A program made the translations under genes and the position numbers. From positions 1,123,215 to 1,187,214 of the forward strand of contig QRDG01001975.1 in assembly GCA_012064385.1 (NCBI GenBank): 64,000 nt of DNA. Direction: 5' to 3'. Shown piece after piece: positions 1-11,789 of the stretch. The notes below the pieces were generated by a model. The model saw nothing but the letters and a program-made list of their open reading frames with translations, was not told where the DNA came from and made no database searches. The first letter of the stretch is position 1. Each line of letters begins with the position of its first letter. The DNA comes from Puccinellia tenuiflora. Taxonomy: Eukaryota; Streptophyta; Magnoliopsida; Poales; Poaceae.

Positions 1-1353
1 AACGGCGGAAATTAGTTTGATCCAAGTCTACTGACAAAGGAAATCAATGCAAGCAATACAGCAGAGCGGGCGGCCGAATTAGCCAGCGCTCGTGCTGCGT
101 TAGAGAGGCAGCTAGCAGAAATCACAGAGGCAAATCGCAGATTGGCGGAAGAGCGAGCCCGGGTCCAGACAGAGGCCCAGGTTGTAAGGAGTCGCCAAGA
201 AGAACTCACCTCAATTAAGCATCGCAGGGCGAGGAGTCGCCTGCGTGGCGGAGTCATTGACAACCCTACTGCTTTGTTCAACACACCCAATGGCCCAGGC
301 GTAGGAGCCGGGCTAGGGAGATCATCAGCTGCAGGAGGCGGCGCAGGAGGAGGAGCAACACCACCACCACCACCACCAGAGGGACCCGGCGGCAACGGTA
401 CCAACGGACCGCCACCTGAAGGAGGAGTCGGAGGAGGATCAACAGGTGGTATGGGACCTCCACCTGGCAGGTTTCGTACGCCAGAAGGGCATTACTCTAA
501 CCCAATGGACAATGTTCATGCGGCAACTATGAGACTAGAGAACATTGAGATACCAGAAGGACCAGCGGGACAGGAGACCCGCCATGCTATTGAGATGCTG
601 AAGACAGCAATGGCTCAGCAAGCTCTTTATCCAGCATTTCCAGATGCAAGTAGGCTGCACTCAACACCGTTCAACTCGGGTACGAGGAGTCGGCATGACG
701 AGTCTCACCCGGCCAACTCTACAAGCGCAAGGCGCCGTGAACAAGAGAGGAACAGGGAAAACATACCAACTGCCTCATGAGCTTAACTGGTGGTTGATGA
801 AGCAAGACAGCGACGAGAGAGGGAGGCGGCCAGGGCACGGGAGGCTGAGAAGGACAGAGCCCTAGCTGGTCCAGATAACCAGCCTCAGCCAACCCGGGCG
901 CACACAGAGGTGACTTTTCCTGGTACCTCTCCTTCACTAACAGGACCAGAGTGCCTGTCAGATGCTATCAGGTCCGAATCTTTCCCCAGCGACTTCAAGG
1001 AGCCGCGCAAAGTTCCCAATTACGAGCCCAACATGGACCCGACTTCCTGGTTGGGCACATACGAGATGGCGATGAGTATCCGCAATGGCACAGGTAACCT
1101 GTGTGCCAAATTCATGTACCTTATGATGGAGGGAGCAGCCAAAGTGTGGATGCGTAACTTGCCTCCCAGATCAATCAATTCTTGGGAGCAGTTGAAGTCG
1201 GCCTTCGTACAGAACTTCCAGGGAACATGAAAAAAGCTTAGTACCATAGAGGACTTGGAGCGGTGTGTTCAGAGAAAGGGCGAGTCTGCAAGGCATTGGA
1301 TGAAGCGGGTGTCGGAGATCATCAACTCATCGTAAGGACTCCCAACAATTTCA
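1..1353 (+). pseudogene. Gypsy gag, N-terminal and capsid-like part
   Basis: One reading frame from the window edge encodes a charged helical stretch, a Pro/Gly-rich low-complexity linker (about nt 300-470), and then a retrotrans_gag-type domain whose recognisable core reads INSWEQLKSAFVQNFQGT near nt 1177-1227. This is the structural protein that packages element RNA. The frame is unbroken by indels but contains stops at 778 (TGA), 784 (TAA), 1228 (TGA) and 1333 (TAA). Homology to plant Gypsy gag clearly continues across each stop, so these are point nonsense changes, not gene ends. Confidence 0.8.
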
Positions 1354-2793
1354 GTGCTAATGGCAATGGAGAGAAATTGCAGCTACAATCCCTTGAGCTG
1401 GAAGCTGGGTCGCATGAAGGAGAGCCTGAATCAAGGTATTCCCCTTACGATCGGCGAGATCATGGCAGGTGCTAATAAGCACGCTGCCACAGACAAAACA
1501 AAGGATCAGGAGGAAGGGCCTAAAGGACATGGTGGCAATGGTCAGAACCAGAATCAAAATCAGAACCAGAACCAGGGAAGCAACAAGCGGCCATATGGAG
1601 ACAACTTTGACCTAGTGGCTAACACAAACACTGGGGTCAGACGCAAGGACAACAATTCTCAAGGGTATCAGGGGCGTAGGCCAACCACAGAGGAGGTTCT
1701 GGCGAGTCCATGCCCTAAACACGCCAGAAACGGCAAGTGTGGTCACACCTTGGGACAGTGCATGGATTTGCAGCGTGCCAGGTTCCCAGGACCAGGAAAT
1801 AGAGGCAACAACAACGGATATAGAGAAAACAATGATGGTGGAAGACCCGGCAACCACGGTGGAGGAGCCGGCAATAACCCTAACCAACCTCAAGCAGGAG
1901 GTAACCAACAGGGCGGGTTCCAGCAGAACCCGAAGCAGCTTCATGATGATAATGGGCAGTATTATGTCACAACTCGGCCACAGAACCCGAGTCGTGGCAA
2001 TTACCATGTCTTCACAACAAGCACGTCCAAGCGTGCCAAGAAATTAAAGGTTAGAGCTGTCAATGCAGTTGAGCCGGCAATCCCAAAGTGGCTGAGGTGG
2101 TCAGAGCAAACCATCACATGGAGTCGGGCAGATCATCCACCAAGAGTCGACGACCCAGGGCAGCTAGCCTTGGTGGTGGCACCTCAACTTGGGGGCTACA
2201 CATTGAACAAAGTGCTCATGGATGGTGGAAATAGTATCAACATATTATATTATGACACATTCAAGAGGATGCAGCTGCAAGATAGGCAGTTAATACCCAC
2301 TGAGACAGTTTTTCATGGAATCGTACCAGGGAAGTCAGCCAAGCCAATCGGTAAGATTTATCTTGAGGTTGCTTTTGGTACAGTGGAGAATTTTCGTTCA
2401 GAGATTATGCCTTTTGAGGTAGTGCATCTCAAGAGTCCATACCATGCTCTCTTTGGTCGACCAACATACTTTAAGTTTATGGCCAGACCATGCTATGTTT
2501 ACTTGAAGCTCAAGATGCCAGGTCCAACAGGAGTCATTACAGTCAATGGCAGCAAACAGATGGCATTGGAGTGTGAACTAGGAGATGCAGCGATGGCCGA
2601 GACAGCTTGTGCTCAAGAGGAGCTGAAATTTTATAAGGCAAACGTCGACCCGGAGGACAACTCGGTCCTTAAGAAGCTGGCCACAGAGGAGAAGATGAAA
2701 TTTAAGTCAGCTCAGGATACAAAGCAAGTCGACTTTACCCCTGGTGATTCTTCCAAGCAGTTCACCATTGAGACACACCTCTCTGATAAATAG
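1354..2793 (+). pseudogene. Gypsy gag C-terminus and aspartic protease
   Basis: Continues the same frame as upstream gag. An Asn/Gln/Gly-rich region is interrupted by a Cys/His cluster, CPKHARNGKCGHTLGQC (near nt 1711-1761), a zinc-knuckle-like motif. The retropepsin-like active site is LMDGGNSINILYYDTF near nt 2215-2262. DGG in place of the usual D-S/T-G is normal for this branch of plant Gypsy elements. The protease would mature the polyprotein. The segment ends at a TAG at 2791-2793, after which pol homology resumes at once in the same frame, so this is an internal nonsense codon. Confidence 0.8.
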
Positions 2794-4641
2794 GAAAACG
2801 CGCTCGTCGAGTTCATCCGTGAGAACCGGGACGTCTTTGCATGGAAGCCATCGGACATGCCAGGAGTCCCCAGAGAACTCGCCGAGCACAGCTTACACGT
2901 TAACCCTAATGCAAGACCAGTTAAGCAAGGTTTGCGCAAGTTTCATGATGACAGGAGGAAAGCCATCGAAGAAGAGGTGGCTCGGCTCCTCGCAGCCGAG
3001 TTCATCAAGGAAGTCTTTCACCCAAAGTGGGTAGCCAATCCAGTGCTAGTGCCAAAGAAAACAGGAGAGTTGCGGATGTGCATCGACTTCACGGGTCTTA
3101 ACAAGCATTGCCCTAAGGACCCGTTTGCATTGCCTCGTATTGACCAGATCATTGACTCCACAGCGGGGTCAGAGTTACTTTGTTTTTTGGATGCCTATTC
3201 AGGGTACCACCAGATCAGACTCAACATAGAGGATGAGCTGAAGACGTCTTTTATCACACCCTTTGGAGCATTTTGTTATACAACAATGCCCTTTGGACTC
3301 AAGAATGCAGGAGCTACATATCAGAGGTGCATCCAGAATTGTTTCAAAGAATAGATTGGAAGGAATATTCACGCTTATGTGGATGATGTAGTTGTCAAGT
3401 CTCAAAAGGCCGACTCTTTGATAGCAGACCTGACAGAAACCTTTGATAACCTGCGCAAGTACAAGATGAAACTCAACCCAACCAAGTGTGTTTTTGGAGT
3501 CCCTGCAGGCAAACTCCTAGGCTTCATTGTGTCAGAGAGAGGCATTGAAGCAAACCCAGAGAAGATCAAGGCTATTCACAATCTACAGAAGCCGACTTGT
3601 CTAAAGGACGTTCAGAAACTCGCTGTTTGTGTAGCAGCTCTCAGCAGATTCATCTCAAGACTCGGAGAGAAGGCGGGTCCTCTCTATCGACTCTTGAAGA
3701 AGTCAGACAAGTTCATATGGGATAAAGAAGCCGATGATGCTTTTGAAGGCTTGAAGAAAACCCTATCATCAGCACCAGTACCTGCAGCTCCTACAGATAA
3801 GGAGCCCATGCTATTATATGTGGCTGCCAATGAAAGGGTGGTCAGCGCAGTAGTAGTTGTGGAATGATCAGAGGACGGAAAAGAGTATCCAGTGCAGAGG
3901 CCTGTTTATTCCATCAGTGAAGTCCTCACAGAGTCAAAGCAAAGGTACCCTCAATGGCAGAAGCTAGTCTATGGAGTTTTCCTTGCAAGTAGGAAGCTTA
4001 AGCATGATTTCCAAGAGCATCCAATCAAAGTCGTGAGTTCAGCACCGCTAGCTGATATCATACGCAACAGAGATGCAATAGGTCGAGTCGCCAAGTGGGC
4101 AATCGAGTTGGGTACTTACCATATCACATACGAGCCTAGGACAGCAATCAAATCCCAAGCTTTGGTCGACTTCGTCAATGACTGGACTGATTGTACATCC
4201 TCACCAAGTTCACCTTGCACCAAATATTGGACAATGCACTTCGACGGGTCCAGACAGCTAGAGGGCTCAGGAGCCGGCGTGGTTCTAACTTCACCAAAAG
4301 GAGATAAGTTGGCATATGTCCTTCAGTTGCATTTTGATTGTACAAACAACATGGCAGAGTATGAGGCTTTGTTACACGGCCTGCGTTTGGCAAAGGAGAT
4401 GAACATCAAGTGTATCAGGTGCTTTGGAGACTCGGATCTTGTAGCTCAGCAAGTATTTGGAACCTGGGACTCGAAAGATGCAAACATGGCGGCTTATAGA
4501 AGAGCAGTCGAATAGATAGCCAGGTTCTTTTCTGGTTATCAAGTGGAGCATATTGACAGACGCAAGAACGAGGCCGCAGATGCGTTATCACGAATCGGCT
4601 CTCGTCGAGAGAAAGTACCCCCAAATGTATTTGTGGATTAA
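2794..4641 (+). pseudogene. Gypsy reverse transcriptase and RNase H
   Basis: Still in the gag frame. Reverse transcriptase is shown by LNKHCPKDPFALPRID (about 3100-3145), FLDAYSGYHQIRL (about 3187-3225) and the catalytic YVDD at 3376-3387. A connection domain is followed by an RNase H of the plant Gypsy type: FDGS near 4240, AEYEALLHGL near 4350 and GDSDLV near 4426. Together they copy element RNA into DNA. In-frame stops occur at 3352 (TAG, just before the YVDD segment), 3865 (TGA), 4513 (TAG) and 4639 (TAA). The copy cannot make a full enzyme. Confidence 0.85.
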
Positions 4642-5912
4642 CTTCACCACCCATCAGTCAAGTTGCCCTCAGAGGAGGAGTTAGCCTCCCCAGATCCAGA
4701 GTCGGCACTGATGGCAGCAGTACGAGCAATACCAGCATGGACAGAGCCCTACCTTGCATATCTCCTTAGGGGTGAACTCCCACAGGATGAAGTCAAACAG
4801 AGACAGCTCATAAGACGATGCAAGTCCTACACAGTCATTGATGGCGAGTTGTACAGAAGGAGTGTCACTGGAGTATACCAGAGGTGTGTATCTCTAGAGG
4901 AGGGCAGGCAAATACTGAGATTCATGCAGGTGATTGTGGTCATCATGCATCCACTAGATCCTTGGTGTCAAAAGCTTTCAGGCACGGGTTCTTTTGGTTA
5001 ACAGCACATCTGGACGCAGAAAAGATAGTACAAGTCTGTGACGGATGCCAAAGGTACGCAGGCAAGACCACGTGCCAGCCCAAGAACTCAGAACTATTCC
5101 TATCACTTGGTCGTTTGCAGTTTGGGGGCTTGATATGGTGGGTCCTTTCTCAAAGTCGCCCTGTCAGAAGACCCATCTGCTAGTACCAGTTGACAAGTTC
5201 ACCAAGTGGGTGGAAGTCGAACCCGTCAGCAGAGTCGACGGAGCATCAGCAGTGAGATTTTTCAGGAAAATAGCAATACGCTTCGGATATCCTCACAGCA
5301 TCATTACAGATAATGGTACCAACTTATCAGTTGGAGAGATGGCCAAGTTCTGTGGTGAGAACAACATCAGACTCGACCTAGCCTCAGTGGCACACCCACA
5401 GTACAATGGACAAGTAGAGAGGGCAAATCAGGAGTTGCTGAAGGGAATTAAACCTCGGCTCCGAGTCCCCCTTGCTAAGAGCCGTTGGGTGTTGGGTTGA
5501 GGAGCTGCCAGCAGTACTTTGGAGTATAAGGACGACTCCTAACAGATCCACTGGCTTCACACCTTTCTTCATGGTGTATGGAGCAGAAGCCGTCCTGCCC
5601 AGCGACTTGCTGCATGACTCGCCACGAGTCGCCAATTATGTCGAGACAGAGAATGAACTCGCTCTCCAGGACTCGGTGGACGCACTTGAGGAAGCAAGGG
5701 AGTTAGCCCTTGAGAGATCAGCAATTTATCAGCAGGACTTGCGGCGATACCACGCACGTAGAATCAAGACTCGGACTTTCCAGGAAGGCGACTTGGTGCT
5801 TCGCCTTGTCCAAAACAGGGAAGGGATGCACAAGTTATCTCCACCATGGGAGGGACCGTTCGTCATAAGCAAGAACTTGCACAATGGGTCGTACTATCTA
5901 ATAGATGTATGA
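4642..5912 (+). pseudogene. Gypsy integrase
   Basis: The N-terminal HHCC zinc motif reads HAGDCGHH...CDGCQRYAGK (about 4930-5060). The catalytic D, D, E are visible in GLDMVGP (Asp codon 5132-5134), TDNGTN (5309-5311) and NGQVERAN (Glu codon 5417-5419). A basic C-terminal domain follows, with EGDLVLRLVQNREG near 5788. Unlike the upstream part, this segment has frameshifts, near 4925, 5070 and 5465, each shown by homology jumping to another frame. The last stop (5910) is followed by apparently coding sequence for about 80 more bases, so it too may be a mutation. Confidence 0.82.
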
Positions 5913-6621
5913 GAGCCAGCAAGTGAAAGTAAAGGAGCTGACACAGCTCATACGCTAGATCCCTATGCAGAGGAAAAAGGCCATGGAACATAGCTCAGTT
6001 ACGTCCTTATTATACATAAGTTGTAATACTTTTATGAGTTTAAAGGCAAAGGGCCCAGTGAGCCATGCCTAGATGTAATCAAATTATTACGATCAAATGA
6101 AATAAAGCCGGCTTCTGTGAATATGAGTTCCTTTAGTTGAGTCACCCAGTGAGTGCACTTTATTTTTTAAAAAACTTTGATCATTAGGTTCTTGGGGGCT
6201 TGCTTTTCAGAGAAAAAAGTCAAGCTTATACTCTTGAACCCGGCTCAGTAGCCAAACTTTCCTAATTTTCTCGCTGGTAAGTCAGATGCATCCTGCACAA
6301 TATGATTAATCTACCGGCATGACTTGTCTCCGGCTCTTATGAATCCTAAGGGACATGAGGGTGTCAGGAGCCTGTCAGCACAAGCTGTAAGAGAAGTCAT
6401 GCAGGGCCTACTTATTCATCAGTGGATAATTAGATGGGTTATAAGAACCACAAAATGGCTTGCATAGATAACACATACCAATCTCACAAGTCTAACAAGC
6501 AAGTCATTACAAGCCGATTGGTACAATTTCAGGACAAGTAGTTCAAAATACCTAAAAAGGTTTTGCACCAGCAGTGCATCATTACAAAGTTTAAACACCA
6601 GTAGCACATTATTACAAAAAT
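5913..6621 (+). other. Gypsy region between pol and antisense gene
   Basis: No open frame of interest. The stretch is the 3' untranslated spacer of the Gypsy element. It holds one copy (near 6190) of the TTGGGGGCT-type purine-rich motif that recurs downstream and resembles the element's polypurine tract. Confidence 0.5.
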
Positions 6622-7898
6622 TCAAAAGTCATCCAAGGGATGATCCTCCAGAGGAGTCGACTTCTCAGACGGAACCGGGGAGTCCTTCTTCACAGGAGAC
6701 TTGTTCTTTGTTTGAGCTGCAGAGGCAGGAGCCGGCTTCACAGGAGGCTTGGTGGCGACTCTTTTCGTTTGAAAACCGGTGCCTCTGGGACTCTTCATGT
6801 GTTTAGCCAGCTCTTCTTGTTTCTGGGCATCACCAGAGATAGCTCTTGAAGGAGTGAGCGCAGCAGGACTCTTCAATATAGGCTCGGCACCAGGAGCAGG
6901 AGCCGCCGGGTGATGAGGAACTCGGTGCAACAGACGAAGAGGGGACACCAGCTGAGTCCTGTGAGGGGCGGCCAAATTTTACAATCTCAGGAGTCTCTGG
7001 AGCAACCCTTTTGTTCTCCAAGTCATAGTGATGAACCCATACCTCAGGGTCCATCTTGTTGGCAATCTCACAAGCGTATGGCCGCACCAGCTTTTCCTCA
7101 GCCTTGAAGTCGTCCTGGGTGAAGGGTTTGCCATCTTCATGTTGTTCTGGCTTTCCCATAGTAAGCAGTGCCGGCTCTAAGACAGTGGGATAATAATTGT
7201 GGGCTAGGGCAAGGATTCTGATGGATGCTCTCCTCAAAGAAGATTGCTTCCACAGCCGCATATACCCTGGTGCCCTGGACAACTCGTCCACCAGACGTTC
7301 AGGTTCTTTGGGGCACTTGCCCTTAGCATTCAGATATTTCACCACAGCACGGGCTCCCTCTTGCAGCCCATGACAATGGTCAAGCATCTCATGAAGTTGT
7401 TTGCTAGTGGGCAGCTTGAGTTTTGGGGAGTCACGCCCCTGCAGAAGGAAAATCGCATCGTCAGTCTAAAAGTAGTTCAGAAAATGCAAAGAGGAGTAAG
7501 CAAAAGTACAAACTTACCAATATGTTGGCACATGGCCCCAATGCCTTTGCGGCAGGTGTCAAAGACAGCTTTCAGATCGTTGTGTGCCTTTTGAGCAATT
7601 CTTTTGGCATCTGCAGATTCTTTCTTCACCTGCTCCAGTTGAGCAGATAAAGCTTTCAGATCCTTCTCCAATTGAAGAGAGTGCTCTTTCTCAGCTTGAG
7701 CAGACCTGGCACTAGCAGCTGCCTGGTCCTCTAGCTCCTTCATATCCCTCTTCATCTTGGAGATAAGGCTCTGCAATCACAAGTCAAATTTTACAAGTCA
7801 GAATTGACAAGTCATAGCTTACAAGTCAGAATTGATAAGTCAGGCTTTACAAGTCAGCGCAGAGAACTCATGAGCTCCAAGTTGTCACAAGTTAACAA

Positions 7899-8212
7899 CT
7901 TGGCGCTTGGGGGCTACTCAGGAGTCAAATTTTTCTTTTACAACCAGCAGGCATGGGTCCTAGTCAACAAGTCATCAGCTCCAAGTCGTCGCAGGCTGAC
8001 AACTCGGCGCTTGGGGGCTACTCGTGGAAAAGTTTTTTGGTCCAAGGACCCGACAGACAACAAATCAAGCATCCCCGAGTCCAGTAGAGCTAAGGACTCA
8101 GTGTTTGGGGGCTACAGTGTGCAATTTTTTTTATACAGCAGTGGAGTTCAGTTTCAAAGCAAAGCACCTATCTTAGTCACAAGTCACCACAGACAGGTGC
8201 TTGGGGGCTACT
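7899..8212 (+). repeat. Four dispersed copies of a GGGGGCTAC motif
   Basis: The core GGGGGCTAC occurs near 7909, 8012, 8106 and 8200, each preceded by a short AGTC/ACAAGTC-rich stretch and spaced about 95-100 bp. The same core is the polypurine tract at 11780-11789 next to the 3' LTR. The block lies in what appears to be intronic sequence of the antisense gene. Confidence 0.65.
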
Positions 8213-9009
8213 GCAATAGGAGGACGCTAGAAAGCGTAAAGGGTAGAAGTCAAAAAGCTTACGTTATGAATCCTGTGAAGAGACCTAAGGGCTGCTTGCT
8301 CATCATCTTTTAGCCTGGCAGATTGATCATTCAAGTCGACAGCCTGAGCATAAGCCTCAGAGAAAGACATGTTGTCAGACACTCGAAGTCGACTGTAGTC
8401 AATAGAAGACTTGGCCGACTTGTCGTTTGGTTGAACAAATGGGAGTCGCCTTCGGAGGAGCCAGATGAGCTTGATGTGGCGGCGACGGAGTCCCAGTCCC
8501 AGATGAGGGCTGGGCCACTAGTGGAGCCATCTCCCGAGTCCTTGAAGGGGACTCGGGATAGTGGGAGCCGTAGTGGCACCTGCAGATGCAGGTGTGGAGG
8601 GACATGTCTTTGTGCTTGTTGTTTGAGAAGCCGAAGGAGGGATAGGCCCACGAGCCGATGTCACATCAGTCATGCATGGGAGTTTGGCGACCTTGACGCA
8701 AGGCCGAGCCCTGAAATAGATAAAGTCAGAAGTCGGCAATAAATCTAGTGAAAAGGAAAAAAGCAGAAGTCATTTGAATGCAAATACGGTAAACAGAGGA
8801 GTCATACCCAGCATTAGTTTCCAGGTCCAAGGAGGCCTGAGAGTCTGAAGAGGGCATAGACATGCCAGAGTGGTAGGAGTCGTCTTTGCTAGGAGGAGAA
8901 GCCGACTTCCGTTGGTGCGAAACTGGGCAGAGGCTCAGGAGCATCTGCTGTCGGCACAGTGGAAACCAGGGTACCACGGGCCGGCCTGCCAGGGCCCACA
9001 AGATTCTTT

Positions 9010-9932
9010 GGATGATTTTCACTAAGGACCCAGGCTCTCCAAGCCTGGCGAGCCTCGCGAGGGTATTCCCCTCGCGAGGGTCTTTTCCTCGCGCCGAGGA
9101 TTCTCTCTCTCTTGGCGAGGGATCGCAACTCGACAAGGTCTCCGACGCCACCCGCAATTCTGCTAAGGACCAAGCCGAAGGCTCGGCGAGGTTTTTCGCC
9201 TCGCCGAGGCTCCTTCCTCACGAAGCCATCCCTTCCTCCGCGGCAGAGCGCACATGGGCTCTGCGCCATGTACAGAGTGACGCGCGCGCTTGCGCGCGAT
9301 GACGGCGACGCCACAATTGCCGTTCCCATGGTAAAGGAGTCAACAAAGCAGCACCAAGCAAAGCGGACAACGAGTATTGCCACTTCGGTGATGAGGGAAC
9401 CGTCTGCGGCTACGCTCCAAGGGCGACGTCACCGTGGGACCCGTTCCGCCTCCGCAGCGCCAGCCCGCGCCGCCCGTTGGACGGTGGCCTTTTCCAGCTT
9501 TGGTGACGCCGTCCCTGCCCTGGACCGCGTCCATGGCCTTCACCTTTCTGGTGGACTTCACCTTTAGTGGTGCACCGCGCCTCCTCCTTCGTCGCCGTGT
9601 GGTAACCCTTCCCGCCCAAATGTTTGGGCGGAAGAGGTCCGAGACGCCTATAAAAGGAGAAGGGGCGCGCCCAAGCAAAGGGTGGGTTGTTCGGTTCGGA
9701 ATCTGGGAGCTTAGACCAAACCCTAGATCTGAAGACTAGCGTAGCCATTGTTAGCCACCTCGAGCTCGACAAGCTCTCCTTGTACTGTGAACTCTCCAAG
9801 CAGTGCAATACACCAAAGCAGGACGGTAGGGGTTTTACCTCCACAAGAGGGGCCCTGAACCTGGGTAAGACCGAGTGTTCCATCTCTGCAGTGCTGTCCC
9901 GCAGCGAGTCCGACAGCATCGTCGCCGGAGCA
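9010..9932 (+). mobile_element. Nested solo LTR of another Gypsy-like element
   Basis: A 923-bp block interrupts the antisense gene. It has LTR promoter features: a TATA box (CCTATAAAAGG near 9648) and, downstream, the segment TTTTACCTCCACAAGAGGGG (about 9833) typical of these LTRs and shared in form with the LTRs at 11790-12751. It ends in CA at 9931-9932. The flanks read TCTTT (9005-9009) and NCTTT (9933-9937), consistent with a 5-bp target duplication if the N is T. The left end reads GGATG instead of TG, so the exact boundary is slightly uncertain. Internal CCTCGCGAGGG palindromes occur near 9055-9085. Confidence 0.7.
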
Positions 9933-9933
9933 N
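9933..9933. other. Single unresolved base (N)
   Basis: The only N in the window lies exactly at the right edge of the nested solo LTR, in the inferred target-site duplication. Confidence 0.95.
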
Positions 9934-11779
9934 CTTTTGGCTGAGGACTCTTCAGATAGGGATGGCTGAGCAGCAGCAATCCCAGAAGTTGTGTGAGCTT
10001 GCTCAGTGACAGGAGCCTCTGGAGAGGACTCGTCTTCATCAGTATCATCCACAATAGGAGCCTCTGGAGAGGACTCCTCATCCTCATTGTCATCATCACC
10101 ATCATTTGCAGCCGGGGCCTCCTGAGAGGACTCCTCGTCTGCATCATCAGCATCAGCATCCTCTGTCACAGTGGTTTGCTCTGTGACAGGGGTCTCTTCC
10201 TCAACCTCAGCCTCAGCTTCAGTTTCATTCCTAGTGCCAGCTCCAGAGGTCGGCTTCCAGAAGGAGTCGGTGAGCTGCAAGAGAGTCAGAGAAAATGAGT
10301 TAACAAGCGATACAGATAAAAGCAAGTTAGAAGTGTGGTAAAGTGTAAAGCTTACATCAGGAGCCGGGTTGGTGGAGCAGAAGGGCTGGAGCCCAAAGTG
10401 TGCCTGATCCTTCACCGGCTTCCCGGTCAGCTTTTTGATGAGCCGACCGAGTTCAGGACCATCTGACAATTGCTCCGTCACCCGGAGGTCATCACCCGCG
10501 CAGCGAGTATACGTACAAATGAGCCGAGTCCTATGACTCAGCGGCTGAATCCTCCAAGTTGTCCAGCAGCGGACTAGGTCCATGTTCTCCAAGTTGTGGG
10601 ATAGAAGGGCCCGAATCCGAGAGATCAAAGACTCGACCTTTGGCCGGGCGGCCTCTGAGCATCTAGCCTTCATCAGGGGAGTCGCCTCCAGGCGATCTTC
10701 AGAGAATAGAGGGAGTTTAGGTTCATCTGCAGGAGAAGTGTCCTTGCAGTAGAAGAAAGTCTTGTGCCAGTCCTTGACACGGTTGGGGAAGATAGGTTTA
10801 GGGAAGACGGAATGGAGGCGCCGTTGAAGAGCGACGGCGCCGCATTGCAGAAGGGGGCCGCCAGAGGTTTCAGGCTGAGGGTTGCAATAAAAGAGCTCAA
10901 GCCAGAGGTCAAGATCTGGCTTAATTTGGAGGTAGTCCTCACACAAAGTGACGAAATTGGATAAGGTAAGAATGGAATTGGGAGCCAAGTCATGAACCAG
11001 GGGGCGTGAATCCACGGAACAGGTGCTCTGTGAAGATCACAACCTCGTCCTTTGCGGGAGCAGGAACCACCTCATCCCCTGGGGCCCGAGCTTTTGCATT
11101 GGAGGGAATAAGGCCGGTGAGCCGGTGCGTCTTCAATTGCTCAGCCGTGATTGTAGATCCGCCCCAATCGGCGGAGATCGACCGCTTCGATGAGGATTTG
11201 GCGGCGGCCTTGGCCTTGGAGGCAACCTTGGCGCGCTTGGGTGCCATGGCGAGTGGGCGGTGCGTGCTGCGCGCGGGAAAGCAAGGAGCAAAGAGAAAAG
11301 GGGAATTTGAGGCGAAAGGGACAAGTGAGGGTTTTAGGTCTTACCCTTTGCAATTTATAAGAGGAGAAAAACCCTAAGTGGCTACAGTAACGGTCCACTA
11401 CAGATAAGTGGATAACGGTTCAGTGGCTAAAAGCCAGACAGGAAATGATAACAGAAACTAAAGTCACAGATGTGGAAGGAGCCGGCTTGTCTCAGAATGG
11501 CGAGTCCTGTGACAGTGAAAGTTAAGGAGAGTCGAGTTCTTCAGTCCTTGTTCGCGAGAGTCATAACAAACTCGGCCAGCTAAGGCAAAGGCAAGAGTGG
11601 TGACTCAAACAAGAGATGAGGATGGACCCATTTTATATGTGTGTTATATTTTATGCAGGAATTCATCTTGGAGCTAGCAGCAGGCGACTTCTGAGCTGGT
11701 GACTCAGGTTGAAGAAGTCGAACCAAGGAGTCGACCCAAGGAGTCAGAGGAAGCCGCAAAGCTGCACCCAAGATAAATT

Positions 11780-11789
11780 CGGGGGCTAC
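11780..11789 (+). promoter_or_regulatory. Polypurine tract of the Gypsy element
   Basis: CGGGGGCTAC sits directly before the TG that opens the 3' LTR. This is the expected primer site for plus-strand DNA synthesis. Confidence 0.7.

Larger units (their letters stand above)
6622..11247 (-). pseudogene. Antisense gene of the Gypsy element (Transposase_28-like)
   Basis: Runs opposite to gag-pol. It begins at ATG 11247 with a basic Lys/Ala-rich N-terminus, then a segment (about 11015-10355) resembling the plant 'putative gypsy type transposon' family (Pfam Transposase_28): SILTLSNFVTLCEDYLQIKP. This is followed by a strongly acidic repeat (about 10255-9960, units like EDESSPEAP), a coiled coil near 7776-7540 (KRDMKELEDQAAASARSAQAEKE, 7750s), and a C-terminal part to 6622. 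Frame changes at about 11010 and between blocks suggest several introns plus decay. A solo LTR splits it at 9010-9932. Function is unknown; I infer one spliced antisense transcript from the strand and order of blocks. Confidence 0.6.
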
